Shown piece after piece: positions 33,531 to 42,409 of a stretch of 64,000 bases of DNA. The stretch comes from Methyloradius palustris. GTDB taxonomy: Bacteria; Pseudomonadota; Gammaproteobacteria; Burkholderiales; Methylophilaceae. Below the pieces are notes generated by a model, which did no database searches, was not told the DNA's origin, and was given only the letters and a program-made list of their open reading frames with translations. How positions within the stretch are numbered: position 1 is the first letter of the stretch; each line of letters opens with the position of its first letter. Both the position numbers and the translations under genes were made by a program. Location of the stretch: assembly GCF_019703875.1 (NCBI RefSeq), contig NZ_AP024110.1, forward strand, positions 124,001 to 188,000. The letters are read 5' to 3'.

Positions 33531-33896
33531 TTAAGCGAGAACTGGCGGTGCGCGGGCTGCGTAGGAGAGAAGGAGTGGCTTGAGATAACTATTGTGTTGT
33601 TCGGCTTGCTGAATTTCAAAGCTGTTATCGAATAACACCACAGTAAAATTAGTTGCATGTACTGTATGTGCCAGCGCGCCATAGCTTAAACATTTTGCAC
33701 AAAAAGGTGTATCTGGAGCATTGTCTTGAGGAGTTTTTTGAGTAGCAGAAATTTGGCTGGTGGTCTCAGAAGCATAGACAATGTCTGCTCTCGCTAAATC
33801 AGTAGTGAAGTGCGAAATTTCGTGCGTCAAAGCCCCTAGCTGTGCGATGCCGAACAGCAGAATGAGCGAAAACGGGAGTAAGAAACGACGAAACAT
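33531..33896 (-). CDS. Small secreted protein with HEISH and CAKC motifs, upstream of metal receptor
   Basis: A 121-residue unrecognised protein. Residues about 1-22 form a hydrophobic N-terminal segment (signal peptide or anchor), followed by THEISHF (about 24-30), a polar linker, and FCAKCLSYGALAHTVHA (about 66-82) with a CxxC pair and nearby histidines. It ends in YAARAPPVLA. The size, CxxC pair and final ARAPP-like tail resemble DUF2946-type proteins found beside metal-related TonB receptors; this is pattern recognition only. It is 73 nt upstream of the receptor start on the same strand. Metal binding in the periplasm is a plausible but untested role. Confidence 0.6.
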   Translation of the reverse strand: MFRRFLLPFSLILLFGIAQLGALTHEISHFTTDLARADIVYASETTSQISATQKTPQDNAPDTPFCAKCLSYGALAHTVHATNFTVVLFDNSFEIQQAEQHNSYLKPLLLSYAARAPPVLA

Positions 33897-33938
33897 GGAC
33901 TGGATTCTAGCAGAGTAATTCAGGAAAACACAAAAAAC

Positions 33939-33972
33939 AAAAGCCGCATCTTTTGCAAAGATGCGGCTTTTT
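33939..33972 (-). terminator. Intrinsic terminator after sodB
   Basis: Arms AAAGCCGCATCTTT and AAAGATGCGGCTTT around a 3-nt loop give a GC-centred hairpin flanked by A- and T-runs. It lies 50 nt past the sodB stop on the minus strand and upstream of the small secreted-protein gene, so sodB should be monocistronic. Confidence 0.85.
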
Positions 33973-34021
33973 AGTTCTTAAACAGACGTATATCCACCGG
34001 CTTTATTGGCCGCAGTAAAAT

Positions 34022-34603
34022 CTAAGCCTTAAAGTTTGCAGCAACAAAATCCCAGTTCACAATACTCCAGAATTCTTCTGCATATTTAGCACGTGCATTG
34101 CGATAATCCACGTAGTAAGCGTGTTCCCATACGTCGATGGTTAGCAATGGTGTTTGACCGCTAGTCAAAGGCGTAGCTGCGTTGCTGGTGCTTTCAAGGC
34201 TCAATGAACCGTCCTTGTTTTTTACCAACCAAGCCCAGCCAGAGCCGAATGTGGTGATGGCTTTTTGTGTGAATTGTTTCTTGAACTCATCAAATGAACC
34301 AAATGCTTTGTCAATCGCTGCAGCTAGTTCACCAGTAGGTGCGCCGCCGCCATTAGGTTTGAAGCCATTCCAGTAAAACGTATGGTTCCACACTTGGGCT
34401 GCATTGTTGAAAATGCCACCAGAAGCTTTCAGTACGATTTCTTCCAATGTTGAGTTTTCAAACTCAGTGCCTTTGATCAGGTTGTTCAGGTTGGTCACAT
34501 AAGTCTGATGATGTTTGCCGTAGTGGTAATCAATGGTTTCAACTGAGATTACAGGAGCCAAAGCATCTTTTGCATAAGGTAAAGCTGGTAGGGTATGTTC
34601 CAT
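34022..34603 (-). CDS. sodB: Superoxide dismutase, Fe type
   Basis: Converts superoxide to hydrogen peroxide and oxygen in the cytoplasm. The 193 residues have the metal ligands His27, His74, Asp157 and His161 (DVWEHAYY). Gln70 in FNNAAQVWNH is the outer-sphere residue position typical of FeSOD; MnSOD normally has Gly there and Gln later. The length matches E. coli SodB. No signal peptide. A Fur-box-like inverted repeat lies about 64 nt upstream, suggesting iron-linked expression. A strong terminator follows. Confidence 0.96.
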   Translation of the reverse strand: MEHTLPALPYAKDALAPVISVETIDYHYGKHHQTYVTNLNNLIKGTEFENSTLEEIVLKASGGIFNNAAQVWNHTFYWNGFKPNGGGAPTGELAAAIDKAFGSFDEFKKQFTQKAITTFGSGWAWLVKNKDGSLSLESTSNAATPLTSGQTPLLTIDVWEHAYYVDYRNARAKYAEEFWSIVNWDFVAANFKA

Positions 34604-34666
34604 GATGTATCCTTAATAAGTATTAAAATGTGCTGCAAAATTCGGGACAAATGATTCTGCCACAGA

Positions 34667-34699
34667 GATAATGAATCTCGCTTAGTGAGAATCATTATC
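34667..34699 (-). promoter_or_regulatory. Fur-box-like inverted repeat upstream of sodB
   Basis: GATAATGAATCTC and GAGAATCATTATC form a near-perfect inverted repeat (12 of 13 positions) with a 7-nt centre. Each half contains the GATAATGAT-type hexamers of the Fur consensus (the right half reads GATAATGATTCTC on the minus strand). It sits 64-96 nt upstream of the sodB start, between sodB and the end of xerC, where a sodB promoter is expected. Fur binding is inferred from the match. Confidence 0.65.
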
Positions 34700-34725
34700 A
34701 ATATCTGGCTAATAAAAAGCCGAGT

Positions 34726-35607
34726 TTATTTTTTCTTGGCGCGTGGATGCGCTGCATCATAAACTTTAGCCAGATGCTGAAAATCAAGATGCGTATAAAC
34801 CTGAGTCGTGCTGATATTGGCATGGCCTAGCATTTCTTGCACTGCACGCAAATCGCCGGTAGATTGAAGTACGTGCGTGGCAAAACTATGTCGCAACATA
34901 TGTGGATGCACATCACTGTTAATCCCTTGTTTAATGGCCCATTCTTTGAGGCGGTATTGCACTGCCCGCCCACTGATGCGTTTACCCAGCTTGCTAACAA
35001 AAAGCGCCTGCGGGTCTTTGCCTTGAAACTGTTGACGTATCAGCAACCAGCGTTCTAGTGCTGTAATCGCATGGCTGCCCACTGGTACCATGCGGGTTTT
35101 ATTGCCTTTACCGGTGACGGTGGCGATGCCTGATTTCAGGTCAACATCCTCAAGATTCAATCCAACCAGTTCGGCCAGCCGTAAGCCTGACGAATAAAAT
35201 AATTCAAGAATCGCATGGTCGCGTACCGCCAATGTTCCTTCACTATCATCAATGCTGACCAGTTTGACAGCCTGATCTGTTGACAGGGCTTGTGGAAGCA
35301 TTTTGGCAGATTTCGGTGCGCGCATGCCGATACACGGATTGGACGGCATGTCTGATTTCAGGTTGAGATAGTCAAAAAACCCACGCCAGGCAGATAAAGT
35401 GCGGGCAATACTTTTGCCGTTGAGGCCTTGCCCATGGAGTGTGGCAACAAAACGGCGGATATGCTGAGGCTGCAATTTTACCAGCGCTACCGAATCAGCC
35501 AGCTTTAACAATGTTTTGATGTCGCGTGCGTAGTTCTCGCGGGTCAATATACTCAATCCGCGCTCATGCGCGAGATAATCAAGATAGCTATCAAGTAGCT
35601 CGGCCAA
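34726..35607 (-). CDS. xerC: Tyrosine recombinase XerC
   Basis: A 293-residue site-specific recombinase that with XerD resolves chromosome dimers at dif. The catalytic residues are Arg143 (SSGLRLAEL), Lys167 in VTGKGNK, His236 and Arg239 (HMLRHSFATH), His262 (LGHANIS) and nucleophile Tyr271 (QVYTHLD). The N-terminal core-binding SAM-like domain is about residues 1-90. It is the last gene of dapF-DUF484-xerC, an arrangement conserved in many proteobacteria, which supports XerC over an integrase. The intergenic gap to DUF484 is 27 nt. Confidence 0.95.
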   Translation of the reverse strand: MAELLDSYLDYLAHERGLSILTRENYARDIKTLLKLADSVALVKLQPQHIRRFVATLHGQGLNGKSIARTLSAWRGFFDYLNLKSDMPSNPCIGMRAPKSAKMLPQALSTDQAVKLVSIDDSEGTLAVRDHAILELFYSSGLRLAELVGLNLEDVDLKSGIATVTGKGNKTRMVPVGSHAITALERWLLIRQQFQGKDPQALFVSKLGKRISGRAVQYRLKEWAIKQGINSDVHPHMLRHSFATHVLQSTGDLRAVQEMLGHANISTTQVYTHLDFQHLAKVYDAAHPRAKKK

Positions 35608-35634
35608 TGTTATGCCATTTCAACCATATAAATC

Positions 35635-36315
35635 TTATGCATCTGACTCAATATATGAGAGCAGGCCAGCGCTCACTAATTCGCCGATACGATTCAAATA
35701 CAACATGCCCATTTCAGGGTAAAACCGTTTTTCATCTTCTGACGCCATGGCGAGCAAACCAAATACTTTTTCGCCGCGTAGCGCGATGAGTGCAAACGAT
35801 TTTGGCGCGGCATCTTCGCCAAACCAGCTGTCAAGCTCAAGCCCGGGACGACTTCCGCAGTAAGGAGCTACCAAGCTTTCTGTCCATGCTTTGAGCTCAT
35901 GATCTACACCAGAGAAAATGACATCGTCACTGTGCGCACTATCTTGTGGCACTGCCCACAGGCGAAGGCCGGCGTGAGGTACCTGAAAATCATCATGTAA
36001 AGCGTGAATTAGCAGTTGCGTGAATATCTCAAAGTTTTGTGCAGCTAGCAGGCCTAAACTTAAGCGATGTACTTTATCGCTAATAGCATCATTTTCCTCA
36101 CCATATCGCAGAAATTCAGCCATTTTTGCTTCAAGTACGCGGATTTTGTCGCGCTGTGCAAGCTGTTGGCGTTCCGCTAATGAAACAGTGCCGCCGCCAT
36201 GCGTGCTTGGTAGATACATGTTGATGAGCAATTCAGGATGGCGCTCAAAAAACTTGGGATTTGCGCGCAAAAAAGCGGTAATGTCGTCTTCAGATAATTG
36301 GTTATTTGGTTCCAT
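35635..36315 (-). CDS. DUF484 family protein
   Basis: A 226-residue soluble protein of the DUF484 family (GAF-like fold). It opens with LSEDDITAFLRANPKFFERHPELL (about 7-30), the family signature, then VSLAERQQLAQRDKIRVLEAKM, a short coiled coil (about 44-65), then a GAF-like domain (about 90-220) with DSWFGEDAAPKSFALIAL. The function is unknown; conserved linkage to dapF and xerC is the main clue. It is between the two here, with small gaps, probably in one operon. Confidence 0.92.
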   Translation of the reverse strand: MEPNNQLSEDDITAFLRANPKFFERHPELLINMYLPSTHGGGTVSLAERQQLAQRDKIRVLEAKMAEFLRYGEENDAISDKVHRLSLGLLAAQNFEIFTQLLIHALHDDFQVPHAGLRLWAVPQDSAHSDDVIFSGVDHELKAWTESLVAPYCGSRPGLELDSWFGEDAAPKSFALIALRGEKVFGLLAMASEDEKRFYPEMGMLYLNRIGELVSAGLLSYIESDA

Positions 36316-36374
36316 TATGCTTCCTCAATTGATGGTTCTTATAATGACGCTTTATCGTTCAATGTGTCTATTGT

Positions 36375-37250
36375 TTATATGACAGCGGTTTGTGTGGCAA
36401 CAGTTTGTGTATCGATGCGGCTTAGATCTAATTCACCGTCGAACACTGGTTCCGCAGGGCCTGTCATCATTACATCACTGTTATTGCCGTTCCATACAAT
36501 ATTCAATTCACCGCCACGCATGGACACATTGACGGGTGAATTCAGTAAGCCAAGCTTAATGCCCGCAACCACTGCCGCGCAGGCGCCGCTTCCACAGGCT
36601 AAGGTTTCTCCACTGCCACGCTCAAACACACGCAAGCGAATATGGTGGTCATCTATTATTTGCATAAACCCAGCATTCACATGTTCTGGGAAACGTGGAT
36701 GAGCCTCGATTAATGGACCTTGTAGAGCCACTGGAGCTGATCCCGTGTTGGCTACAATCTGCACTGCATGTGGGTTGCCCATAGAGACTGCCGAAATATT
36801 GATCTCCTCACCTCCTACATCCAGGCTATAAGTTTCAGCAGGCGCATCAGCAATAAATGGAATTTGATCAGGGTTAAAGCGCGGTGGCCCCATATTGACA
36901 GTCACTTGGCCATTATTTTCGAGCGTAAGCGTGATGATGCCGCGCATGGTTTCGACGCGGATCTCATTTTTCTCGGTGAGATGTTTATCATGTACAAACC
37001 GCACAAAACAACGAGCACCATTGCCACATTGCTCCACTTCGCTACCGTCTGCATTAAAGATACGGTAGCGAAAATCTACATTGGGTAGCGTTGATTTTTC
37101 TACGAGTAGAAGCTGATCACAACCAATACCAAAGTGCCTGTCTGCAATCGCTCGAATTTGATTGGCGCTCAGACTAACAACACTTGAGTAAGCATCAATC
37201 ACGACAAAGTCGTTGCCGATGCCGTGCATTTTGGTGAATTTAATGTTCAT
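36375..37250 (-). CDS. dapF: Diaminopimelate epimerase
   Basis: Interconverts LL- and meso-diaminopimelate for lysine and peptidoglycan. The two catalytic cysteines are Cys75 (EQCGNGARC) and Cys219 (LACGSGACAA). The start KMHGIGNDFVVID (about 7-19) and GCDQLLLVE (about 43-51) are family signatures. The length of 291 is slightly longer than the common ~275, from a C-terminal tail. It is first of dapF-DUF484-xerC; the upstream 93 nt separate it from the lpxL-type gene. Confidence 0.97.
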   Translation of the reverse strand: MNIKFTKMHGIGNDFVVIDAYSSVVSLSANQIRAIADRHFGIGCDQLLLVEKSTLPNVDFRYRIFNADGSEVEQCGNGARCFVRFVHDKHLTEKNEIRVETMRGIITLTLENNGQVTVNMGPPRFNPDQIPFIADAPAETYSLDVGGEEINISAVSMGNPHAVQIVANTGSAPVALQGPLIEAHPRFPEHVNAGFMQIIDDHHIRLRVFERGSGETLACGSGACAAVVAGIKLGLLNSPVNVSMRGGELNIVWNGNNSDVMMTGPAEPVFDGELDLSRIDTQTVATQTAVI

Positions 37251-37343
37251 GCAGATTGGGTTGCCAAGCTAAGTATTAATGACATTAGCATATTGTAAGG
37301 GAATGCCTGACTTGCTGATAGCCAAGAAGTATTGGTGCTTGGA

Positions 37344-38165
37344 CTAAAGTTTTTTAAAGCGGTTGTAACTCCATAAATATTGCGTTGGGCAACGGCGTAT
37401 CAGGCTTTCTATACCCTTGTTTATTTCTTCTGGCGAGCCCGTGGTTTCAAGCGGCTCGAAATGAATTACATAGCCTCGGCCCCAAGAAAGTCGTTCGCCA
37501 TAAGCTAGCATGACGGTCGCTCCTGTTGCTTCTAGTAGTTTCCCGATTAAGGTCATGGTGTAGGCGGGGCGATCAAAGAAATTGGCCCAGACCCCTTCAC
37601 CAAATTTAGGTACCTGGTCTGGCAATATGCCAATGGCCTCACCTTTTTTCAGGCACTTTAAAAGTGTGCGCACACCAGTCAGGTTAGTAGGAGTTTGCCG
37701 CATCATGCCGCGATTTCTGCCTTCTGAAACAATCGGCTCAAACCATGCTTGGCGTGAAGGTCTGTAGAGCACAGTGACTGGATGGAATTGCGCGTAGTGG
37801 AGTGCCGTAATCTCAAAACAGCCTAAATGTGGCGTAAGAAAAATAATGCCTTTGCCTCGAGCTAGCGCAGCTTCAACATGATCCCAGCCATGGCTGGCTT
37901 TCACCAGGCCTTGTGCTTTAGCCAAGGGTTTAAACCAGATAGCAAATGTTTCTAATATGGCTTTCCCAGACTCTCTGGCGTTGTGGCGTATAAAGGCATT
38001 CAGTGATTTTTCGGCCTCGGGAATATGCGCAGTTGAAAGATTGTCTTTAACGCGCGCGGCAAATTTTTTATTACCGAAATAGAACAAATAGCCCAACAAG
38101 CACCCCAAGCCATGAACAACCACTAAAGGCGGATAGGAAAACAGGCGCAAAAAAATCTTAAGCAT
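37344..38165 (-). CDS. lpxL: Lipid A biosynthesis late acyltransferase (LpxL/HtrB type)
   Basis: A 273-residue inner-membrane enzyme that adds a secondary acyl chain to lipid A from acyl-ACP. The ATG at 38165 puts a hydrophobic anchor at the N terminus (IFLRLFSYPPLVVVHGLGCL); an in-frame start 18 codons earlier adds only charged residues. The catalytic HX4E motif is HLGCFE in LTPHLGCFEI (about 119-128). YRPSRQAWFE and ILPDQVPKFGEGVWANFF (about 195-212) are family blocks. LpxL, LpxM and LpxP cannot be told apart with certainty. It diverges from metK. Confidence 0.87.
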   Translation of the reverse strand: MLKIFLRLFSYPPLVVVHGLGCLLGYLFYFGNKKFAARVKDNLSTAHIPEAEKSLNAFIRHNARESGKAILETFAIWFKPLAKAQGLVKASHGWDHVEAALARGKGIIFLTPHLGCFEITALHYAQFHPVTVLYRPSRQAWFEPIVSEGRNRGMMRQTPTNLTGVRTLLKCLKKGEAIGILPDQVPKFGEGVWANFFDRPAYTMTLIGKLLEATGATVMLAYGERLSWGRGYVIHFEPLETTGSPEEINKGIESLIRRCPTQYLWSYNRFKKL

Positions 38166-38248
38166 GATTTTCTTTTTGATTACAGATGAATTTGTTATTC
38201 TAACTGTCTTTCTCTTCAACCCATCAACAACAAGTTACTCACAATCCT

Positions 38249-39406
38249 ATGAATGAATATCTATTTACTTCTGAATCCGTCTCAGAAGGACACCCAGACA
38301 AAGTTGCCGATCAAGTTTCAGACAGTATTCTTGATGCTATTTTGGAGCAAGACCCTACAGCCAGAGTTGCAGCAGAAACCCTCACCAATACTGGTTTGGT
38401 AGTGCTAGCAGGTGAAATTACTACGACGGCCAATGTTGATTACATCAAAGTTGCGCGCGAAACCATCAAGCGTATTGGCTATGATAATACCGACTACGGT
38501 ATCGATTACCGTGGTTGCGCAGTGCTGGTGGCATACGACAAGCAATCACCAGACATTGCGCAGGGTGTTGATAACGCAGACGATGATCCGCTAGACCAAG
38601 GCGCTGGTGACCAAGGCTTGATGTTTGGCTACGCTTGCGATGAAACGCCACAGTTGATGCCTTTGCCTATCTGGTTGGCACACCGCCTGATGGAGCGCCA
38701 ATCTCAATTACGTAAAGATGGCCGTTTACCTTGGCTACGCCCAGATGCGAAAAGTCAGGTCACAATTAAATACGTGGATGGCAAGCCATCCGCGATTGAT
38801 ACCGTACTGATTTCCACTCAGCACGCGCCAGAAATGTCGCTGGAAAACATACGTGAAGCGGTAATTGAAGAGATCATCAAGCCGATATTGCCTAAAGAAC
38901 TAATCAAGGGTGAAATCAAATTCTTGGTAAATCCTACTGGCCGTTTCGTGATTGGTGGCCCACAAGGCGATTGCGGCCTGACAGGCCGCAAGATTATCGT
39001 GGATACCTATGGCGGCGCTGCCCCTCATGGTGGTGGTGCGTTCTCGGGCAAAGACCCTTCAAAAGTTGATCGCTCAGCCGCTTACGCTGGTCGCTATGTG
39101 GCCAAGAACATTGTAGCTGCTGGTTTGGCCTCTCGTTGCCTGGTACAGGTTTCGTATGCGATTGGCGTGGCACGTCCAACCAGTGTGATGGTTGAGACTT
39201 ATGGCACGGGTAAAGTTTCTAACGAAATTTTGACACAATTGGTGCTTGAGCATTTTGATTTGCGCCCTAAAGGCATCGTTAAAATGCTCGATTTATTACG
39301 TCCGATCTACACTAAAACCGCGGCCTACGGCCACTTTGGGCGCGATGAGCCTGAATTTACTTGGGAAGCTGTAGATAAAGCTGCATTGTTAAAAGCAGCT
39401 TTATGA
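38249..39406 (+). CDS. metK: S-adenosylmethionine synthetase
   Basis: Makes SAM from methionine and ATP. The 385 residues contain SVSEGHPDKVADQVSD (about 9-24), the ATP loop GAGDQGLMFGYA (about 116-127) and the P-loop-like GGGAFSGKDPSKVDRS (about 260-275), all invariant in MetK. It opens a stretch with the other activated-methyl-cycle genes (ahcY, metF) 1.5-5 kb downstream on the same strand. No SAM riboswitch was recognised in the 83-nt gap to lpxL. Confidence 0.98.
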   Translation: MNEYLFTSESVSEGHPDKVADQVSDSILDAILEQDPTARVAAETLTNTGLVVLAGEITTTANVDYIKVARETIKRIGYDNTDYGIDYRGCAVLVAYDKQSPDIAQGVDNADDDPLDQGAGDQGLMFGYACDETPQLMPLPIWLAHRLMERQSQLRKDGRLPWLRPDAKSQVTIKYVDGKPSAIDTVLISTQHAPEMSLENIREAVIEEIIKPILPKELIKGEIKFLVNPTGRFVIGGPQGDCGLTGRKIIVDTYGGAAPHGGGAFSGKDPSKVDRSAAYAGRYVAKNIVAAGLASRCLVQVSYAIGVARPTSVMVETYGTGKVSNEILTQLVLEHFDLRPKGIVKMLDLLRPIYTKTAAYGHFGRDEPEFTWEAVDKAALLKAAL

Positions 39407-39458
39407 TTGGTACATTAATTGCTGGTTATTTAAGAAATTAAAAAGATAACCAGCAATC

Positions 39459-40682
39459 ATGTTAAAGCAAATCCCACTCGATAAAATCAGGCTAGGAATG
39501 TTCATTCAGGAATTGCAAGGAACCTGGATGAACCATCCGTTCTGGCGCAAATCCTTCAAGCTGGACAATATTGACGACTTAAAGAAGATCGTGGCCAGTA
39601 GTCTCTCTGGCGTGGTGATTGATACCGATAAGGGTTTAGACGTACTTGAGCAAGCTGAGCCAAAACCAGTAAGTGAGACTGCTATCAAGGCAGAGATTGC
39701 CCCTGATGCGCCGCTAAGCGTACCCACTACCAAAATAACAAGAGTAACCGCCGCAGAAGAGCGTGAGCGAGCTGCAAAAATTATCAAATCCTCAAAGTCC
39801 GCAGTCTCATCTATGTTTAAAGAGATTCGTATGGGGCGGGCAATTAATACAGAAGGCGCGATGTCTCTGGTTGAAGAGATTGCAAATTCAGTATCACGCA
39901 ACGAAGGGGCGCTCATCAGCTTAGTACGCCTAAAAGATCAAGACGATTACACTTATATGCATTCAGTCGCAGTCTGTGCATTGATGGTAGCGCTGGCAAA
40001 GGAGCTTAATTTATCCGAAGCTGAAACTAGGCAGGCTGGCCTTGCAGGCTTGGTGCACGACATAGGTAAAGTGGCTGTTTCTTTAGATATATTAAACAAG
40101 CCTGGCAAGCTGACAGACGAAGAATTTGATAAAGTCAAATTGCACCCAGTGCGTGGACATGAGTATTTATTGAAAAGTGTGGGTATTGATGAAGTCGCAC
40201 TGGACGTATGTTTGCATCACCATGAAAAAGTAGATGGTTCAGGTTATCCTCATAAACTTGCAGGTGACAAAATTAGCCTTTTTGCAAAAATGGGTGCTGT
40301 TTGTGATGTCTATGATGCGATTACTTCAAACCGTCCCTACAAAGAAGGCTGGGAGCCAGGGGTTTCTTTGCAGCGCATGGCGCAATGGAGCAAAACGCAT
40401 TTTGATGATGTCGTGTTCAAAGCTTTTGTGAAAAGCGTCGGCATTTACCCAATTGGCTCTATGGTGTTGATGAAATCAGGCCGTTTAGGGGTGGTAGCAG
40501 ATCAGAGCCCTAAATCGTTACTCACTCCAATTGTTAAAGTCTTTTTCTCGACCAGATCCAAAATGCGTATTCCCGTAGAAATTTTGGATTTATCGAAACC
40601 TTCTGCTCATGATGAAATCATAAAACATGATGACCCTGCGGCTTGGGGCATTAAAGATATAAACGATGTTTGGACACAATAG
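39459..40682 (+). CDS. HD-GYP cyclic-di-GMP phosphodiesterase with DUF3391 N terminus
   Basis: A 407-residue cytoplasmic protein. The N-terminal ~140 residues match DUF3391 (IPLDKIRLGMFIQELQGTWM, then HPFWRKSF). The HD-GYP domain (about 155-340) has the HD pair His200-Asp201 in VHDIGKVAV, HHEKVDGSGYP with Gly262-Tyr263-Pro264, and conserved DVYDAITSNRPY. All motifs required for hydrolysis of cyclic di-GMP to GMP appear intact. It lies 52 nt after metK and just upstream of the SAH-riboswitch promoter, so it may be read through from metK but not with ahcY. Confidence 0.93.
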   Translation: MLKQIPLDKIRLGMFIQELQGTWMNHPFWRKSFKLDNIDDLKKIVASSLSGVVIDTDKGLDVLEQAEPKPVSETAIKAEIAPDAPLSVPTTKITRVTAAEERERAAKIIKSSKSAVSSMFKEIRMGRAINTEGAMSLVEEIANSVSRNEGALISLVRLKDQDDYTYMHSVAVCALMVALAKELNLSEAETRQAGLAGLVHDIGKVAVSLDILNKPGKLTDEEFDKVKLHPVRGHEYLLKSVGIDEVALDVCLHHHEKVDGSGYPHKLAGDKISLFAKMGAVCDVYDAITSNRPYKEGWEPGVSLQRMAQWSKTHFDDVVFKAFVKSVGIYPIGSMVLMKSGRLGVVADQSPKSLLTPIVKVFFSTRSKMRIPVEILDLSKPSAHDEIIKHDDPAAWGIKDINDVWTQ

Positions 40683-40720
40683 GCATTACATCAAGTATTG
40701 ACGTTTTTTGGCATGCAAAT

Positions 40721-40748
40721 TTGCCGTAAAACAAGTTTTGCGTATAAT
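40721..40748 (+). promoter_or_regulatory. Sigma-70-type promoter for the SAH riboswitch-ahcY transcript
   Basis: A -35-like TTGCCG (40721-40726) and a perfect -10 TATAAT (40743-40748) are separated by 16 nt. The expected start, around 40755, is just upstream of the riboswitch (40759), consistent with the full aptamer being transcribed. Confidence 0.7.
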
Positions 40749-40758
40749 ACTTTTCTTT

Positions 40759-40822
40759 CCGAGGAGCGTTGCGAGTCAATTTAATTTGATCCCAGGCTCG
40801 GACAATGTATCAAACCGCGCTC
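40759..40822 (+). promoter_or_regulatory. S-adenosylhomocysteine (SAH) riboswitch
   Basis: The segment begins CCGAGGAGCGTTGC (40759-40772), continues to CAGGCTCGG (40793-40801) and ends with CCGCGCTC near 40815-40822. GAGCG/CGCTC and CCGAG/CTCGG pairings reproduce the P1-P2 stems and pseudoknot of the SAH element. It precedes ahcY, the SAH hydrolase gene, its expected location in Betaproteobacteria. SAH binding should raise ahcY expression. A ~110-nt leader without obvious terminator separates it from the start codon. Confidence 0.93.
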
Positions 40823-40931
40823 ATCTTACTAACCCGTGCCGGACACGTGATGTGGGTGAGCAGCGTCAAATGACTTTCTGTCAGACTCTCTTAGCCTTAT
40901 CCCTTCCGGCCACACATTCTAGGATTTGAAA

Positions 40932-42341
40932 ATGAATACTGTGGCTGATATTAAAGATTATGTAATTGCCGATATAAACCTTGCCGCTTTTGGCCGTAAG
41001 GAAATTGCCATTGCCGAAACCGAAATGCCAGGCTTAATGGCGATTCGCGAAGAGTACGCAGCCATCAAGCCTTTGAAGGGTGCGCGTATTACTGGCTCTC
41101 TTCATATGACGATTCAAACAGCGGTGCTGATTGAAACCCTTAACGATTTGGGAGCTGAAGTCCGCTGGGCTTCATGTAATATTTTCTCTACACAAGACCA
41201 TGCTGCCGCTGCTATTGCCGCTGGCGGCACACCAGTGTTTGCCGTCAAAGGCGAAACATTGGAGCAGTATTGGGATTACACCCACCGCATTTTTGAATGG
41301 GCGGATGGCGGCTACACCAATATGATTCTGGATGATGGTGGCGATGCAACCCTGTTGCTGCATCTGGGTACCAATGCAGAAAAAGATGTTAGCTTGCTGA
41401 GTAACCCAACCAGTGAAGAAGAAATTTGCCTGTTCAACAGCATCAAGGCCAAGCTCGCTGTTGATCCAACATGGTACTCAACGCGCTTGAAGCATATTCG
41501 TGGTGTGACTGAAGAGACCACGACTGGCGTGCATCGCTTGTATCAAATGCATAAAGAAGGCCGTTTGGCTTTCCCAGCCATTAACGTTAACGACTCAGTC
41601 ACCAAATCAAAATTCGACAACTTGTATGGTTGCCGTGAATCGTTAGTGGATGCGATCAAGCGTGCTACCGATGTGATGATTGCCGGTAAAGTGGCCGTAG
41701 TCGCTGGTTACGGCGATGTAGGCAAGGGTTCTGCCCAAGCGCTTCGCGCTCTTTCTGCTCAAGTTTGGGTAACGGAAGTTGATCCAATCTGTGCATTACA
41801 AGCTGCGATGGAAGGCTATCGTGTGGTGACCATGGATTATGCTGCTGAACATGCTGATATTTTTGTGACCGCAACAGGTAATTACCATGTCATTAGCCAC
41901 GAACACATGGCAAAAATGAAAGATCAGGCAATTGTTTGTAATATTGGTCACTTTGATAACGAGATTGATGTTGCGTCACTGGAAAAATATGAGTGGGACG
42001 AAATCAAGCCACAGGTAGATCATGTGATTTTCCCAGATGGCAAAAAGATTATCCTGCTAGCAAAAGGCCGTTTAGTGAATCTTGGCTGTGGTACTGGCCA
42101 TCCAAGCTATGTGATGAGTTCTTCTTTCGCCAACCAAACGATTGCGCAAATCGAGTTATTCAGTCATCCAGAGCAATATCCAGTAGGCGTTTATACATTG
42201 CCTAAGCATCTGGACGAAAAAGTGGCAGTATTACAACTCAAAAAGTTGAATGCGCAACTTTCAACCTTGACTGATCAGCAAGCCGCTTATATTGGCGTAT
42301 CAAAAAATGGTCCATTTAAGGCTGATAGCTATAGGTATTAA
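40932..42341 (+). CDS. ahcY: Adenosylhomocysteinase
   Basis: Splits SAH to adenosine and homocysteine, removing the product inhibitor of methyltransferases. The ATG at 40932 (MNTVADIKDYVIADINLAAFG) is preferred to an in-frame TTG two codons before. The 469 residues contain the substrate region ITGSLHMTIQTAVLIETL, the NAD-binding Rossmann loop VAGYGDVGKGSAQALRAL (about 256-273), and GNYHVISHEHMAKMKD, VNLGCGTGHPSYVM and the C-terminal KADSYRY tail that completes the partner's active site. The long form with the ~40-residue insertion is typical of bacteria. It is first in ahcY-(membrane protein)-metF. Confidence 0.98.
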   Translation: MNTVADIKDYVIADINLAAFGRKEIAIAETEMPGLMAIREEYAAIKPLKGARITGSLHMTIQTAVLIETLNDLGAEVRWASCNIFSTQDHAAAAIAAGGTPVFAVKGETLEQYWDYTHRIFEWADGGYTNMILDDGGDATLLLHLGTNAEKDVSLLSNPTSEEEICLFNSIKAKLAVDPTWYSTRLKHIRGVTEETTTGVHRLYQMHKEGRLAFPAINVNDSVTKSKFDNLYGCRESLVDAIKRATDVMIAGKVAVVAGYGDVGKGSAQALRALSAQVWVTEVDPICALQAAMEGYRVVTMDYAAEHADIFVTATGNYHVISHEHMAKMKDQAIVCNIGHFDNEIDVASLEKYEWDEIKPQVDHVIFPDGKKIILLAKGRLVNLGCGTGHPSYVMSSSFANQTIAQIELFSHPEQYPVGVYTLPKHLDEKVAVLQLKKLNAQLSTLTDQQAAYIGVSKNGPFKADSYRY

Positions 42342-42352
42342 TTGATTCAGGC

Positions 42353-42377
42353 GGCTCAGGCAAGATTTGTCTGAGCC
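42353..42377 (+). terminator. Hairpin between ahcY and the small membrane-protein gene
   Basis: GGCTCAGGCAA and TTGTCTGAGCC form an 11-bp stem (one G-U) with a 3-nt loop, 11 nt after the ahcY stop, followed by ATATTTAA. The T-run is weak, so a partial terminator or a 3'-end stabilising stem within the operon is likely. Confidence 0.5.
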
Positions 42378-42409
42378 ATATTTAACTGTTACATAAAAGA
42401 GGAATCACG

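Noticed and set aside
38166..38248. SAM riboswitch before metK
   Set aside because: The 83-nt gap to lpxL is too short and contains none of the conserved SAM-aptamer blocks I could recognise.
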